64,000 nt of DNA, from the NCBI RefSeq assembly GCF_001296025.1, contig NZ_LJHV01000008.1, positions 248,001 through 312,000 on the forward strand, written 5' to 3'. The DNA comes from Porphyrobacter sp. AAP60 (GTDB lineage: Bacteria > Pseudomonadota > Alphaproteobacteria > Sphingomonadales > Sphingomonadaceae). The position numbers were made by a program, and so were the translations under genes. Below are positions 19,096 to 27,039 of this stretch, piece by piece. How positions within the stretch are numbered: the first letter of the stretch is position 1; every line of letters starts with the position of its first letter. Under the pieces are notes generated by a model, which was not told where the DNA came from, made no database searches, and was given only the letters and a program-made list of their open reading frames with translations.

Positions 19096-19752
19096 TCAAC
19101 GGGCGAGCTGAATGCTGCCATACAGCTCGAAAGTCTGGCCGAACGGACGATAGAGATCGCGGGTTCCACCCGTGTCCGAGGTGTTGAATTGCCAGCGACC
19201 CCGTTGGGTGCCCGAGATGCCGCCCTGCGACTGATTCAACCGCGGCAGCTGGTCGAGATAGATCTTGGTCGAGCGATAGCCGAAATTGGTGTCGCGCCGG
19301 GCGATGGGCCCGCGCCGTTTCAGGTTTGTCTGGATCTGGATCGAGATCCGGCCATTCGCCAGGCAAGCGCGATCATAGACGAAGCGCCTAGTGCCGCGAT
19401 TGCCCGAAAGCAGGGATTGCGCGTTGGTGGTCGCCTGCTCGCGCTTGAGGTTGAGGATCTGGTTGGGCGGGGATCCAAACGGGGCGAGTTCGCGCGCGCC
19501 GTTTGCGGTTTCGCAATAGGCATAAATCCCCATCTGACCGTACAGCGCGCGCTCGGCGATCTGCAACTGCCCCAGCGCCTTTGCATCATTGATGTGAACG
19601 TCGATGAACTTCGGATCGAAGGTCGGCGACATATCGGACGGGAAGGGCCAGCTTTGTTGCGCTGTGGACGCGGTGTTTTGGGCGGCAACCTGGGTGCTCG
19701 CGATAACAGCCAGGGCAACGACAATGGCAGAAAAATTTTGGGAAAAAGTCAT
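19096..19752 (-). CDS. Secreted hypothetical protein
   Basis: A 218-residue product I do not recognise. The signal peptide is residues 1-25 (cleavage near QVAAQ). The mature protein has two cysteines (YAYCETANG, YDRACLANG) that could form a disulfide, and no known catalytic motif. AAGGATA precedes the ATG. Two tandem palindromes upstream (19774-19805) look like an operator. The upstream DNA is visibly more AT-rich than the rest of the window. Neighbours are all exported proteins. Confidence 0.68.
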   Translation of the reverse strand: MTFSQNFSAIVVALAVIASTQVAAQNTASTAQQSWPFPSDMSPTFDPKFIDVHINDAKALGQLQIAERALYGQMGIYAYCETANGARELAPFGSPPNQILNLKREQATTNAQSLLSGNRGTRRFVYDRACLANGRISIQIQTNLKRRGPIARRDTNFGYRSTKIYLDQLPRLNQSQGGISGTQRGRWQFNTSDTGGTRDLYRPFGQTFELYGSIQLAR

Positions 19753-19773
19753 AATTTTATCCTTCGACTAATT

Positions 19774-19805
19774 TTCACTTAAATGAATTGGTTCACCGGA
19801 GTGAA
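19774..19805. promoter_or_regulatory. Tandem palindromic operator candidate
   Basis: Two 14-base palindromes, TTCACTTAAATGAA (19774-19787, one mismatch) and TTCACCGGAGTGAA (19792-19805, perfect arms), lie four bases apart. Their centres are 18 bases apart, so they sit on nearly the same helical face. They lie 22-53 bases upstream of the start at 19752. Arms TTCAC-N4-GTGAA suggest a dimeric regulator; the identity is unknown. Confidence 0.5.
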
Positions 19806-19826
19806 TTACCTTCGCTGTACGTTTGG

Positions 19827-20148
19827 CTACGCAAATCCAATCAAATTAAAATCAGAATGAAACCAACTGGGTAGTCGACCAATTTTGAGAATTTCGACGA
19901 AAGTGCATTCACAGGCGCGAAGTTCTCTATCCATTTTGCGATACTTCTCTGGTGCATTGTTGATGAGGCCCGAGCGATTGGGCGAAGGACTGGAGTTCCT
20001 AACAGCCGGGCGCCCCGTTGCTGCTGGCGCATTCTCCTGCGTCCCGCTCGATCTCCGATCCGTGGCGCCTGCGTCATGGCGGGGTGGCGATGATCGCAGT
20101 CGCAACGCAGACAACAGCGGCAGTGGGTTGAAGGTATCCGTTCATCAT
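19827..20148 (-). pseudogene. Decayed paralogue of the secreted lipase (N-terminal remnant)
   Basis: Reading leftward from an ATG at 20148, a signal peptide (MMNGYLQPTAAVVCVATAII) matches the lipase start (MHDFLQPVAAAVCVVAAV), then hits TGA after 24 codons. In another frame, immediately after, RHDAGATDRRSSGTQ and NRSGLINNAPEKYRKM match lipase residues 107-120 (HNAGAADRRWTGTR) and 136-150. The whole WxG domain (about residues 25-106) is deleted and the frame is shifted. Homology ends after residue 151; the catalytic domain is absent. The remaining tail stays open but is unrelated. It lies 36 bases after the WxG-repeat gene. Confidence 0.75.
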
Positions 20149-20183
20149 TGACTTCCCGATGTCGCTCAACACTGCGCAAATCA

Positions 20184-21257
20184 TCACAGACCTGACGCGG
20201 CGCATTGATCCGAGCCTTGCTGACCCAGAACCCAAGCACGCTGGCTGACACCGATCGCGTTCCACATATCGGCAAAGTGGGTTCCGTCCTGATCGACGGA
20301 GGTCAGCGTCGGTGCATCGCTTGCCTTGCGGGTGCCGCGCCAGTTGATGGCGCTGCCTGCGCGTGGCAGGCCGCTGCTGGTCCAGGTCCACTGCCCTTCG
20401 AAGAGATCATCGTTCAGCCGGAACTCGATGAAGCCATGCTTGCTGCGCGGGCTGAGGTACTGGAATGTGCCCCGCAAAGTCTGGCCGCTATTGTGCACGC
20501 AGCCTTCGAAGAACCCGCGCGCGGCATAATCGCCGAACACCCGGTTCCCGATCTGGATCAGGCGGATATCGCCGTGATTGGTCGAGAATGTGCCCATCCA
20601 CGGGCCACCGGGAGCGGCAATATCGGTGTAGGCTCCATCGTCGTAGCTGCCGGTGTCGTAGCCATCGTCCGTGTCATCGCCTGCGTCGGCGCCGTCGACA
20701 TATGTGAACTGGCGGTCTTCGGCTTGATATTCGGCACTCTCCTCGCCGAAATCCTCCATCGCAAAGCTGCCGTCTTCTTCTGCGGGAACACCGGCAAACG
20801 ACCAGTCGTGCGCCGCGCTGCCGGCGTCTGTCCAGAAATCCGCCCAGTGTTCATCGCGGCCCACAGCGTAGCGGAGCTGCGGTAAGGCCGCGCTTTTCAG
20901 GCTGCCTTTCCAATTGCCCTTGGACGCATCGACCGGGCCGCTGCGCGCCCAGTTCCACCCGCCGGTGAAGCTGCTGCCGCTCCGCCTGAATTCGATGTAA
21001 CCATTGCTGGTGCGGGGGGAATTGTACTGGAACGTGCCGCGCAGGCGCGTGCCATCCTGGGAAACCCGGCCCTCGAAATAGCCCCGCTCGGCATAGTCGC
21101 CGTAAACCCGGCTGCCTTCCTGGATCAGCCGCAATTCGCCGTGCTGGCTGTTCCACGTGCCGGTCCAGCTTGCGTCTTGGGCTTGCGCGCTGCCTGCTGC
21201 GGCGAATGCGACAAAGGCCAGCGCAGCCATGACTATGGCGCTCAAGATACTACGCAT
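20184..21257 (-). CDS. Secreted protein with two tandem WxG beta-domains
   Basis: A 357-residue exported protein (signal peptide ending near GSAQAQ, residue 27). It contains two copies of one unit. Copy 1 has WTGTW, GELRLIQ, VYGDYAERGYFEGRV, GYIEFR and HWADFW. Copy 2 has WMGTF, GDIRLIQ, VFGDYAARGFFEGCV, GFIEFR and HFADMW. Between them lies an acidic linker rich in D, E, Y and G. The same unit heads the lipase at 17010. No catalytic residues are evident, so a binding or structural role is more likely; this is inference. I start it at the ATG at 21257; open frame to 21641 upstream would overlap the PAN-domain gene. Confidence 0.75.
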   Translation of the reverse strand: MRSILSAIVMAALAFVAFAAAGSAQAQDASWTGTWNSQHGELRLIQEGSRVYGDYAERGYFEGRVSQDGTRLRGTFQYNSPRTSNGYIEFRRSGSSFTGGWNWARSGPVDASKGNWKGSLKSAALPQLRYAVGRDEHWADFWTDAGSAAHDWSFAGVPAEEDGSFAMEDFGEESAEYQAEDRQFTYVDGADAGDDTDDGYDTGSYDDGAYTDIAAPGGPWMGTFSTNHGDIRLIQIGNRVFGDYAARGFFEGCVHNSGQTLRGTFQYLSPRSKHGFIEFRLNDDLFEGQWTWTSSGLPRAGSAINWRGTRKASDAPTLTSVDQDGTHFADMWNAIGVSQRAWVLGQQGSDQCAASGL

Positions 21258-21328
21258 GATGATATTCCCTTTGTGAATGTGCTCGCCAAAACCCGGCTGT
21301 GAGGCGCTGTTGCAGCGGGGATGCCTGC

Positions 21329-22174
21329 TCACTTTTCCCGCGAAGGATCCTTTTCGCCGGGAGAGGTCATTTCGCCCGGGAAGTTCATTTCGCCGGGAAA
21401 TTCGGTTCCGCCCGTCTGCGGTGCCGGAGTATTGCCGGGAGGCGGGGCGACAGGCGGCTTGATCGCCGGGCGCGCACCAGTAGCGCGCTGCGCGGGCAGA
21501 TCGCGCGCGGGAACAGCATCGCGGGCAGCAGGCGGCACGGCGGCGCGTGGACGCGCCGGCGCCGCCAGCGCGCCGGACTTCACCCCTGACAGCGCACCGG
21601 CCTGCGGCGTCTGCTTGCCCGCCGTCTTGTGCAGGGTGCACATCGCCTCGGCCGCGCGGCCAGCCGTCCTGCGCGGCGGGTTATAGGTAAACGCCTGACA
21701 ACCGGCATCGCGCGAACACAGGTCGGAACATTCGACCGGATCATTCGCACGCGAAGGCACATTGCGCAGCAGGGCTGCTCCGGTCAGGCTGGTATTGCCG
21801 TAAAGCGTGATCTTGTGGACATCCTTGACGTAGGAAATCCTCGTGCCCGATACTACCTGCGCATAGCCATGATCGCGGCGCGCACCGCCGGGCAGAGCGA
21901 TCAGCCGCAAATGACAGACCGGCTTTCTGTTGGGCGCAGTCTGGGTGTAGCTGAAGGCTCCGCATTCGCTATTGGCGTCGCAGGCCTTTCGGCAGGTGTC
22001 GGCATTCTGCCCGGGATTGCTCATCGTGATCGTTTCGATGATGTTGCCGGGGCGCAGCAGATTGCCTTCCTGCACATAGCCGCTCTGCAGCATGCCGATC
22101 TGTTGCGCCAGCGCCGCGCCTCCCAAGCTGGCGCACACCAGTGCAACCACGGCCAAGACTTTCCTTCGCATCAT
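21329..22174 (-). CDS. Secreted PAN/Apple-domain protein with Pro-rich repeat tail
   Basis: A 281-residue exported protein (signal peptide ending near GAALAQ). Two PAN/Apple-like cysteine modules follow: CRKACDANSECGAFSY with a later CHLRL, and CSDLCSRDAGCQAFTY with CTLHK. PAN domains bind proteins or carbohydrates in other systems. Residues from about 195 are Ala/Pro-rich and end in a six-residue periodicity (PGEMNF, PGEMTS, PGEKDP) encoded by 18-base tandem repeats at 21352-21405. A GGAG site precedes ATG ATG. It is 71 bases upstream of the WxG-repeat gene, in the same direction, so the two are probably co-transcribed. Confidence 0.78.
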   Translation of the reverse strand: MMRRKVLAVVALVCASLGGAALAQQIGMLQSGYVQEGNLLRPGNIIETITMSNPGQNADTCRKACDANSECGAFSYTQTAPNRKPVCHLRLIALPGGARRDHGYAQVVSGTRISYVKDVHKITLYGNTSLTGAALLRNVPSRANDPVECSDLCSRDAGCQAFTYNPPRRTAGRAAEAMCTLHKTAGKQTPQAGALSGVKSGALAAPARPRAAVPPAARDAVPARDLPAQRATGARPAIKPPVAPPPGNTPAPQTGGTEFPGEMNFPGEMTSPGEKDPSREK

Positions 22175-22539
22175 CTACTCCACGCATCAGATCGGTCGCA
22201 GCGGGGTGTGCTGCCTGTCGCCCCCGGCGGGCGTCTCCGATTCGATAAGCGCGACAGATTTTCCGCGCATAGGTCAAATGACTGATGACCCGGCGGGAGA
22301 TGAAATCTTAAGGCAAATCAACAAACCCAAGCCGGATGCCCGGCCATTTGAGCTTCCTCATCGATGATTGGACGAACAATTCGCGCAAGCCGAAGCGGAT
22401 CTATGATGCCTTTGGGGGGATCGAGCTGATCTAGCGCCTGATTGCCTCCTGCTTCCAACCCAAGGACATTTGCAGACTGGCTTGGTCAGAGAAATTATGT
22501 AGGCTGCTTGCGTCGACATCCTCGGCGCAGGGGCGGTGC
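22175..22539. other. 365-base intergenic region between divergent genes
   Basis: Separates the PAN-domain gene from the regulator gene and should hold both promoters. TTGCAG (22470) with AATTAT 17 bases later (22493) is a weak promoter candidate for the rightward gene. A 32-codon open frame (22336-22434) has no ribosome site and no recognisable homology, so I do not call it. No repeat seen. Confidence 0.4.
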
Positions 22540-24273
22540 ATGCGTTCATATCAGGGGCCGGGCGGCAAGCAGCCGCCCCAACCGGACGGGCAGCCGGAGC
22601 TGCCACCCAATCTTTCGGACGATGAGCTTGAAATCGTCGAGGCATCCTATCGGGTGCTGGCAGAACCGCAGGCCTTCGATGCGCTGGTCGAAGCCTGGCG
22701 CCAGCGCATCCTCGGGTTTGAACGCTCCAAATCCACACCGCTGGAAAACGGCGCGCTTGAACGGACGAGCGAGGCCGTTGCCGCCATTTTTGCGCGCCTG
22801 CCTGCGCCGCAAACAGGCAAGAACAGCATTGAAGCCCATGTCGCCGATCTTGATGCGCCGGCGCTGGTGATGAGCCTTTCCGATCAGGTGATTGCCATCA
22901 ACGCAGCAGCGGCAGATCGCTTCAATCTGGCAGTGGGGCGCAAGACCGATCTGGACTGGATCGATCCCGACAGTCTGGGCGAGCTTCATGCCTTGCGCCG
23001 GTCGGCACGGCTTGGCGGCAATCGCGCGCTGGCCTTGCTGAAGATCCCCCGTGAACGCGGCATTTCCGATCTTGCCGAAGCCGAACTGATTAGCCCGGAA
23101 ACGGGGCCCGGCGTGATGATCGTGATCCGCGTGATGACTGCCCCGTGGAACCCGCGTGTCGGGCGCTTGCTGCGCGAGGCATTCGGGTTGACCGAAGCCG
23201 AAGCCGCTGTCGCAGAAGCCTTGTACAATGATCCCGATCCGGCGCGGATCGCGGCGGACCGCGGCACCAGTATTCGCACGGTGCGCACCCAGTTGCAGTG
23301 CATTTTTGACAAGACCCAGGCCACTGGCCAGGTCGAACTGATCCGGCTGATTGCTCTGGTTTGCGCCAATCACACCGGCGCTCCATCGCCCCAGGCGCGC
23401 TGGCGTGATCCCTTGGGCCGCGAGCGCTTATGCTTCGATGATGCAGGCCGGGCGATTGCCTATAGCTGGATGGGCAAGGAAGGGGGCCGCCCGGCATTGC
23501 TATGCCACGGTCCGCTGACAGGTTATGTGCTGGCACCCGCCATCCAGGAAGCGATCCACGCGGCGAATATCCAGCTCTTCACGATCTGTCGTCCCGGCTT
23601 CGGCAATTCGGATATGGGTGACGGGACCGCGCTGGATGACGGCGCGCACGCCATTGTCACCCTTGCCGAGCATCTGGGTCTGCAAGGTTGCACCGGCATC
23701 GGACTGGTGAACGGGATCGTGCCCCTGATCGAAGCCGCCGCGCGCAAGCCGGACCGGTTTGCCCGCCTGCTTGGGATCGGTTCGAGCATTCCCATGGATT
23801 CCGCCGGGATGCGCCGCTTGCCGCCGATCCAGCGCACTGTGTTTTCGCTGGCACGCGATGCACCCAAGGCGCTGAATGTGGTGGTGGCCGCCGGGTTCCA
23901 CCTGGCCCGCAAATCCGGCGCCGAATTTGCCCTTCAGCGCATGTATGCAGGATCCCCGGCTGATATTAAGGCGGTGTTCGATCCTGCAAATTTTGCGCTG
24001 GTGATGGCGTCGGCATCGATGGTTCTGGCACAGGACGGCAAGGCTTTCGCCAAGGATCTGGCGCTTGTGCATCACGATTTTCGTAAATCGCTGCGCCCGG
24101 CCTGCCCGCTGCACTTTCTGTCAGGGCGACTGGACCCCATTTTCAGCGTTGAACAAGTCGATCAATTCGCGAGAGAGGGTTTTTGCACTTACTCGATTTT
24201 TGAAAATGCGGGCCAGGCTGTGCATTGTTCGGCGCCTGATCTTGTGGCCAGCGAAATCCTGAAATTCGTCTGA
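22540..24273 (+). CDS. LuxR-type regulator fused to an alpha/beta-hydrolase-like domain
   Basis: A 577-residue fusion. Residues 30-200 are a sensor-like region with a PAS-like stretch (LVMSLSDQVIAINAAAADRF). Residues 214-275 are a LuxR C-terminal helix-turn-helix (FGLTEAEAAVAEAL, then GTSIRTVRTQLQ). Residues 300-577 are an alpha/beta-hydrolase fold with an oxyanion-type HGPLTGY, Asp532 (SGRLDPIF) and His562 (GQAVH). The nucleophile elbow reads GLVNG (388-392), so the usual Ser is Val390. The third domain is therefore likely non-catalytic and may sense a small ligand; this is inference. ATG at 22540 has AGGGGCGG upstream. It stands next to the exported-protein island, which it may control. Confidence 0.85.
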   Translation: MRSYQGPGGKQPPQPDGQPELPPNLSDDELEIVEASYRVLAEPQAFDALVEAWRQRILGFERSKSTPLENGALERTSEAVAAIFARLPAPQTGKNSIEAHVADLDAPALVMSLSDQVIAINAAAADRFNLAVGRKTDLDWIDPDSLGELHALRRSARLGGNRALALLKIPRERGISDLAEAELISPETGPGVMIVIRVMTAPWNPRVGRLLREAFGLTEAEAAVAEALYNDPDPARIAADRGTSIRTVRTQLQCIFDKTQATGQVELIRLIALVCANHTGAPSPQARWRDPLGRERLCFDDAGRAIAYSWMGKEGGRPALLCHGPLTGYVLAPAIQEAIHAANIQLFTICRPGFGNSDMGDGTALDDGAHAIVTLAEHLGLQGCTGIGLVNGIVPLIEAAARKPDRFARLLGIGSSIPMDSAGMRRLPPIQRTVFSLARDAPKALNVVVAAGFHLARKSGAEFALQRMYAGSPADIKAVFDPANFALVMASASMVLAQDGKAFAKDLALVHHDFRKSLRPACPLHFLSGRLDPIFSVEQVDQFAREGFCTYSIFENAGQAVHCSAPDLVASEILKFV

Positions 24274-24372
24274 GGTTGGCGTGCAGGGCAGCCCATTGCT
24301 GACCTTGCTGTCCGTTAGACGCCGGTTCGCCGCAAGTGGCGCCTGTTTCGATTATCCCGGACAATTGTGCAG

Positions 24373-25644
24373 TCACACCTGCGGTGCCTCTGCAGACTGT
24401 GGTGCCTCGTCCAGTTCACCCTCCATCGCTGCAACGCTGGTAGCCACCGCAAGATCGCCGGTGACGTTGATGACTGTGCGCCACATGTCGAGAATGCGGT
24501 CAAACGGCAGCAGAAAGGCGATCACAAGCGCAGTCTGTTCGGGCGTGATGCCGATGACATCGAGAACTGCTGCCATCAGGAACAGCGATGCCGAAGGCAC
24601 CGATGCCGTGCCGATCGACACCAGCACTGTGGTGAGCGCGATCGTGGCATAATCGCCGACGCCGAGCGGCACGCCGAAAATCTGCGCGGCAAAAACGGCC
24701 ACTGCCGCCACATACAGGGCCGTGCCGTCCATGTTGATCGTGGCCCCCAGCGGGATGACCGAGGATGCGACGGCAGGGCGGATATGCAGACCTTCCTTGG
24801 CTGCGGAAAGAGTCAGGGGAAGGGTCGCGGCGCTCGAACTGGTCGAGAATGCCAGCAACTGCGGCGCACGCGCGACGGCAAAGAAAGCGAGCGGTGAACG
24901 ACCAGCAAACAACCGCACCATCCCGCCATGCACCAAAGCCATGTGGGCAGCGCCGCCCAGATAGATGACCAGCACCAGCGCAAACACCGTGACGAAAGCC
25001 GAGACGCCCTCGCTCCCCATAACCGATGCGACCAGCGCGAACACGCCGATCGGCGCAACCTCCATCACGATATGCGTGACCTTGAGCATCACTTCCGAAC
25101 CGGCAGCGAACAGGCGGGTGAGCGGCCTGCCCGCCTCGCCGGCCATCAGCAACCCCGCACCCAGCAGCACGCCGAAAAATATGATCGCAAGGATGTCGCC
25201 CGCGGCAAATGCGGCAAAGACGTTCTCGGGCACGATGCCCATGAGGCGTTCGCCCAGCGGCACGGGTGCAGCCAGCGCATCGGCTGAAGACCCGCCGTCG
25301 AGTGTGACTCCGCGTCCTGGTTGCAGGATCAGCGCGCCTGCCAGCCCGAACAGGATCGCAACAAAAGTCGTCGCCATATAGAGCGCCATCGCTCTCAGCC
25401 CGATCGAGCCAAGCTTGGCAGGCGCCGCCATCGACGCCACGCCGGAAACCAGCGTCACGAACACCAGCGGCACGATCAGCATACGGATCATGCGGATGAA
25501 CAGATCGCCGATCCACTGCAATTGCGCAGCCGCCGGGCCCAAAAGCCAGCCAGCAAGAGCGCCGAGCGCCAGTGCGCCGAGAATACGCTGCCACAGGGGA
25601 ATGCCGAACCAGATCGCTGCAAGATTTTTCATATGCGGCATCAT
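24373..25644 (-). CDS. Dicarboxylate/amino acid:cation symporter (DAACS/GltP-DctA family)
   Basis: Secondary transporter of about 423 residues with the family hallmarks: the serine-rich re-entrant loop STSSSAATLPL, the NMDGT-containing GATINMDGTALY, and a second loop SIGTASVPSAS. It couples uptake of glutamate, aspartate or C4-dicarboxylates to Na+ or H+. Several starts cluster (ATG at 25644, 25641, 25632) and none has a strong ribosome site, so the N-terminus is uncertain by four residues. It converges on the LuxR-hydrolase gene. Confidence 0.9.
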   Translation of the reverse strand: MMPHMKNLAAIWFGIPLWQRILGALALGALAGWLLGPAAAQLQWIGDLFIRMIRMLIVPLVFVTLVSGVASMAAPAKLGSIGLRAMALYMATTFVAILFGLAGALILQPGRGVTLDGGSSADALAAPVPLGERLMGIVPENVFAAFAAGDILAIIFFGVLLGAGLLMAGEAGRPLTRLFAAGSEVMLKVTHIVMEVAPIGVFALVASVMGSEGVSAFVTVFALVLVIYLGGAAHMALVHGGMVRLFAGRSPLAFFAVARAPQLLAFSTSSSAATLPLTLSAAKEGLHIRPAVASSVIPLGATINMDGTALYVAAVAVFAAQIFGVPLGVGDYATIALTTVLVSIGTASVPSASLFLMAAVLDVIGITPEQTALVIAFLLPFDRILDMWRTVINVTGDLAVATSVAAMEGELDEAPQSAEAPQV

Positions 25645-25734
25645 ACACAAATTGGCCGGTCACTCTCCCCGATCGCGCTTCAATGGGGAAAAAATCAGCC
25701 AGCAGCCCCGTGCCAGCCCGCGCTGAAGGGGAGT

Positions 25735-27039
25735 TTAGCCCCCGCGCATCTTCGCCAGATAGCCGCTTGGCCCCATCTGCGCGGCGGTCCACAGGAAAAT
25801 CGCCAGTGATGCCACCCCTGCGACAAGGCACACCCCGAACACCGCTATCGCCAGCGCGCTTGTCCCTTGCGTCGGGCCAAGCCCATCGCTCAGCGCGCCG
25901 ATAACGCCGAGGCCCAGCATCTGGCCGATGAGGTTGTTGAAGAACAGCGCAATCGCCACCGCGAACCCCCGGCTCGCAGGCTCCACCGCTGCCTGGATGC
26001 CCGAAAGGATCCCCGCCTGACTGGCGACATAGATCGCATAGGCCAGCCCGAACCAGCCGAGAAAGGCACCAAAGCCGCTCGACGTCAGGCTCATCCCCAA
26101 TGGCACCACGCAGCCGAGGCTCACCACCCCCGGCAACCACGCCCGCCAGCGTTCATCGCGCAGGCACAGCCAGTGGGTGATATATCCGCCAAGGATCGGC
26201 CCCGGTATCCCGCCCAGAAAAAAGGTGAATCCGAGATACAGGCCCACATCCCCGGTCGAGATCGGGAATTGCCGCAGCATCACCGCCGCCATCCAGAAGG
26301 CGAGGCCATAGCCGATCATGATCTGCACCGCCCAGCCCATTGCCAGCCCCATGAACACGCGGTTGGTCAGCAGGCTGCGGATCGTCTGCCCCAAGGGCAA
26401 TTGCGCCATATCCGTGCCGACGGGAGCATAGCGCCCGCGCAAGGGCTCGCGCACGGTGAAATAGATCACCGCGCCCAGCAGCAGGCCCGGCAGGCCCATC
26501 AGCACAAACGCCCAGCGCCAGTTGAATATCTCCGCCAGCTGCCCGCCGATGATGAGGCCGCCCGCCGTCCCCATGCTCGCGCCGATGGTCAGGAACCCCA
26601 TGGCCTTGGCCAGTTCGGCGCGGGAAAAGTAATCTGCGACAAGGCTTTGCGATGAAGGGCCGGAACAACCCTCCCCCACGCCCACCCCGGTGCGGGCAGC
26701 AAACAGCGTCCAGAACCCTGTCGCCAGCCCGCAAGCAGCGGTCATCAGGCTCCAGAACCCGATCGCCGCCGCAACGATATTCTTGCGGGTCGACCGGTCG
26801 GCGAGCCGCGCTGCGGGGAATCCGGCCAACACATAGACGAGGCTGAAGGCCAGCCCGCCCAGCAGCCCAAGCTCGAAATCCGAAAGGTCGAACTCGGCCT
26901 TGATGTCCTCGACCAGAATGCCGAACACCAGCCGGTCAGCTACGCTGAACGCGCTGGTGAGTGTCAGCAGCCCCAGCACGTACCAGCGGTAGGCGCCCGG
27001 CGCGGGGGCCTCAGTGATGGGGGCGGGCGTAGAGGCCAT
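25735..27039 (-). CDS. MFS transporter
   Basis: A 434-residue major facilitator protein with twelve predicted helices. Motif A is GFPAARLADRSTRKN between helices 2 and 3, and helix 4 carries ARTGVGVGEGCSGP, typical of spinster-like carriers common in sphingomonad degradation loci. The gene overlaps the end of the upstream SDR by 29 bases, so the two are an operon. Because Rieske oxygenases and a TonB receptor lie next door, it may import the same substrate or an intermediate; the substrate is not readable. Confidence 0.88.
   Translation of the reverse strand: MASTPAPITEAPAPGAYRWYVLGLLTLTSAFSVADRLVFGILVEDIKAEFDLSDFELGLLGGLAFSLVYVLAGFPAARLADRSTRKNIVAAAIGFWSLMTAACGLATGFWTLFAARTGVGVGEGCSGPSSQSLVADYFSRAELAKAMGFLTIGASMGTAGGLIIGGQLAEIFNWRWAFVLMGLPGLLLGAVIYFTVREPLRGRYAPVGTDMAQLPLGQTIRSLLTNRVFMGLAMGWAVQIMIGYGLAFWMAAVMLRQFPISTGDVGLYLGFTFFLGGIPGPILGGYITHWLCLRDERWRAWLPGVVSLGCVVPLGMSLTSSGFGAFLGWFGLAYAIYVASQAGILSGIQAAVEPASRGFAVAIALFFNNLIGQMLGLGVIGALSDGLGPTQGTSALAIAVFGVCLVAGVASLAIFLWTAAQMGPSGYLAKMRGG

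Noticed and set aside
20184-21641. Longer 485-residue form of the WxG-repeat protein
   Set aside because: The upstream extension would overlap the PAN-domain gene and would bury the signal peptide at residue 129. The ATG at 21257 starts directly with that signal peptide.
22336-22434. 32-codon open frame in the gap before the LuxR-hydrolase gene
   Set aside because: No ribosome site and no recognisable homology; length is within chance expectation.
24500-26140. A 546-codon minus-strand frame across the symporter and MFS genes
   Set aside because: It overlaps two well-supported membrane protein genes in another frame. Its product is Arg/Gly-rich and lacks domains.
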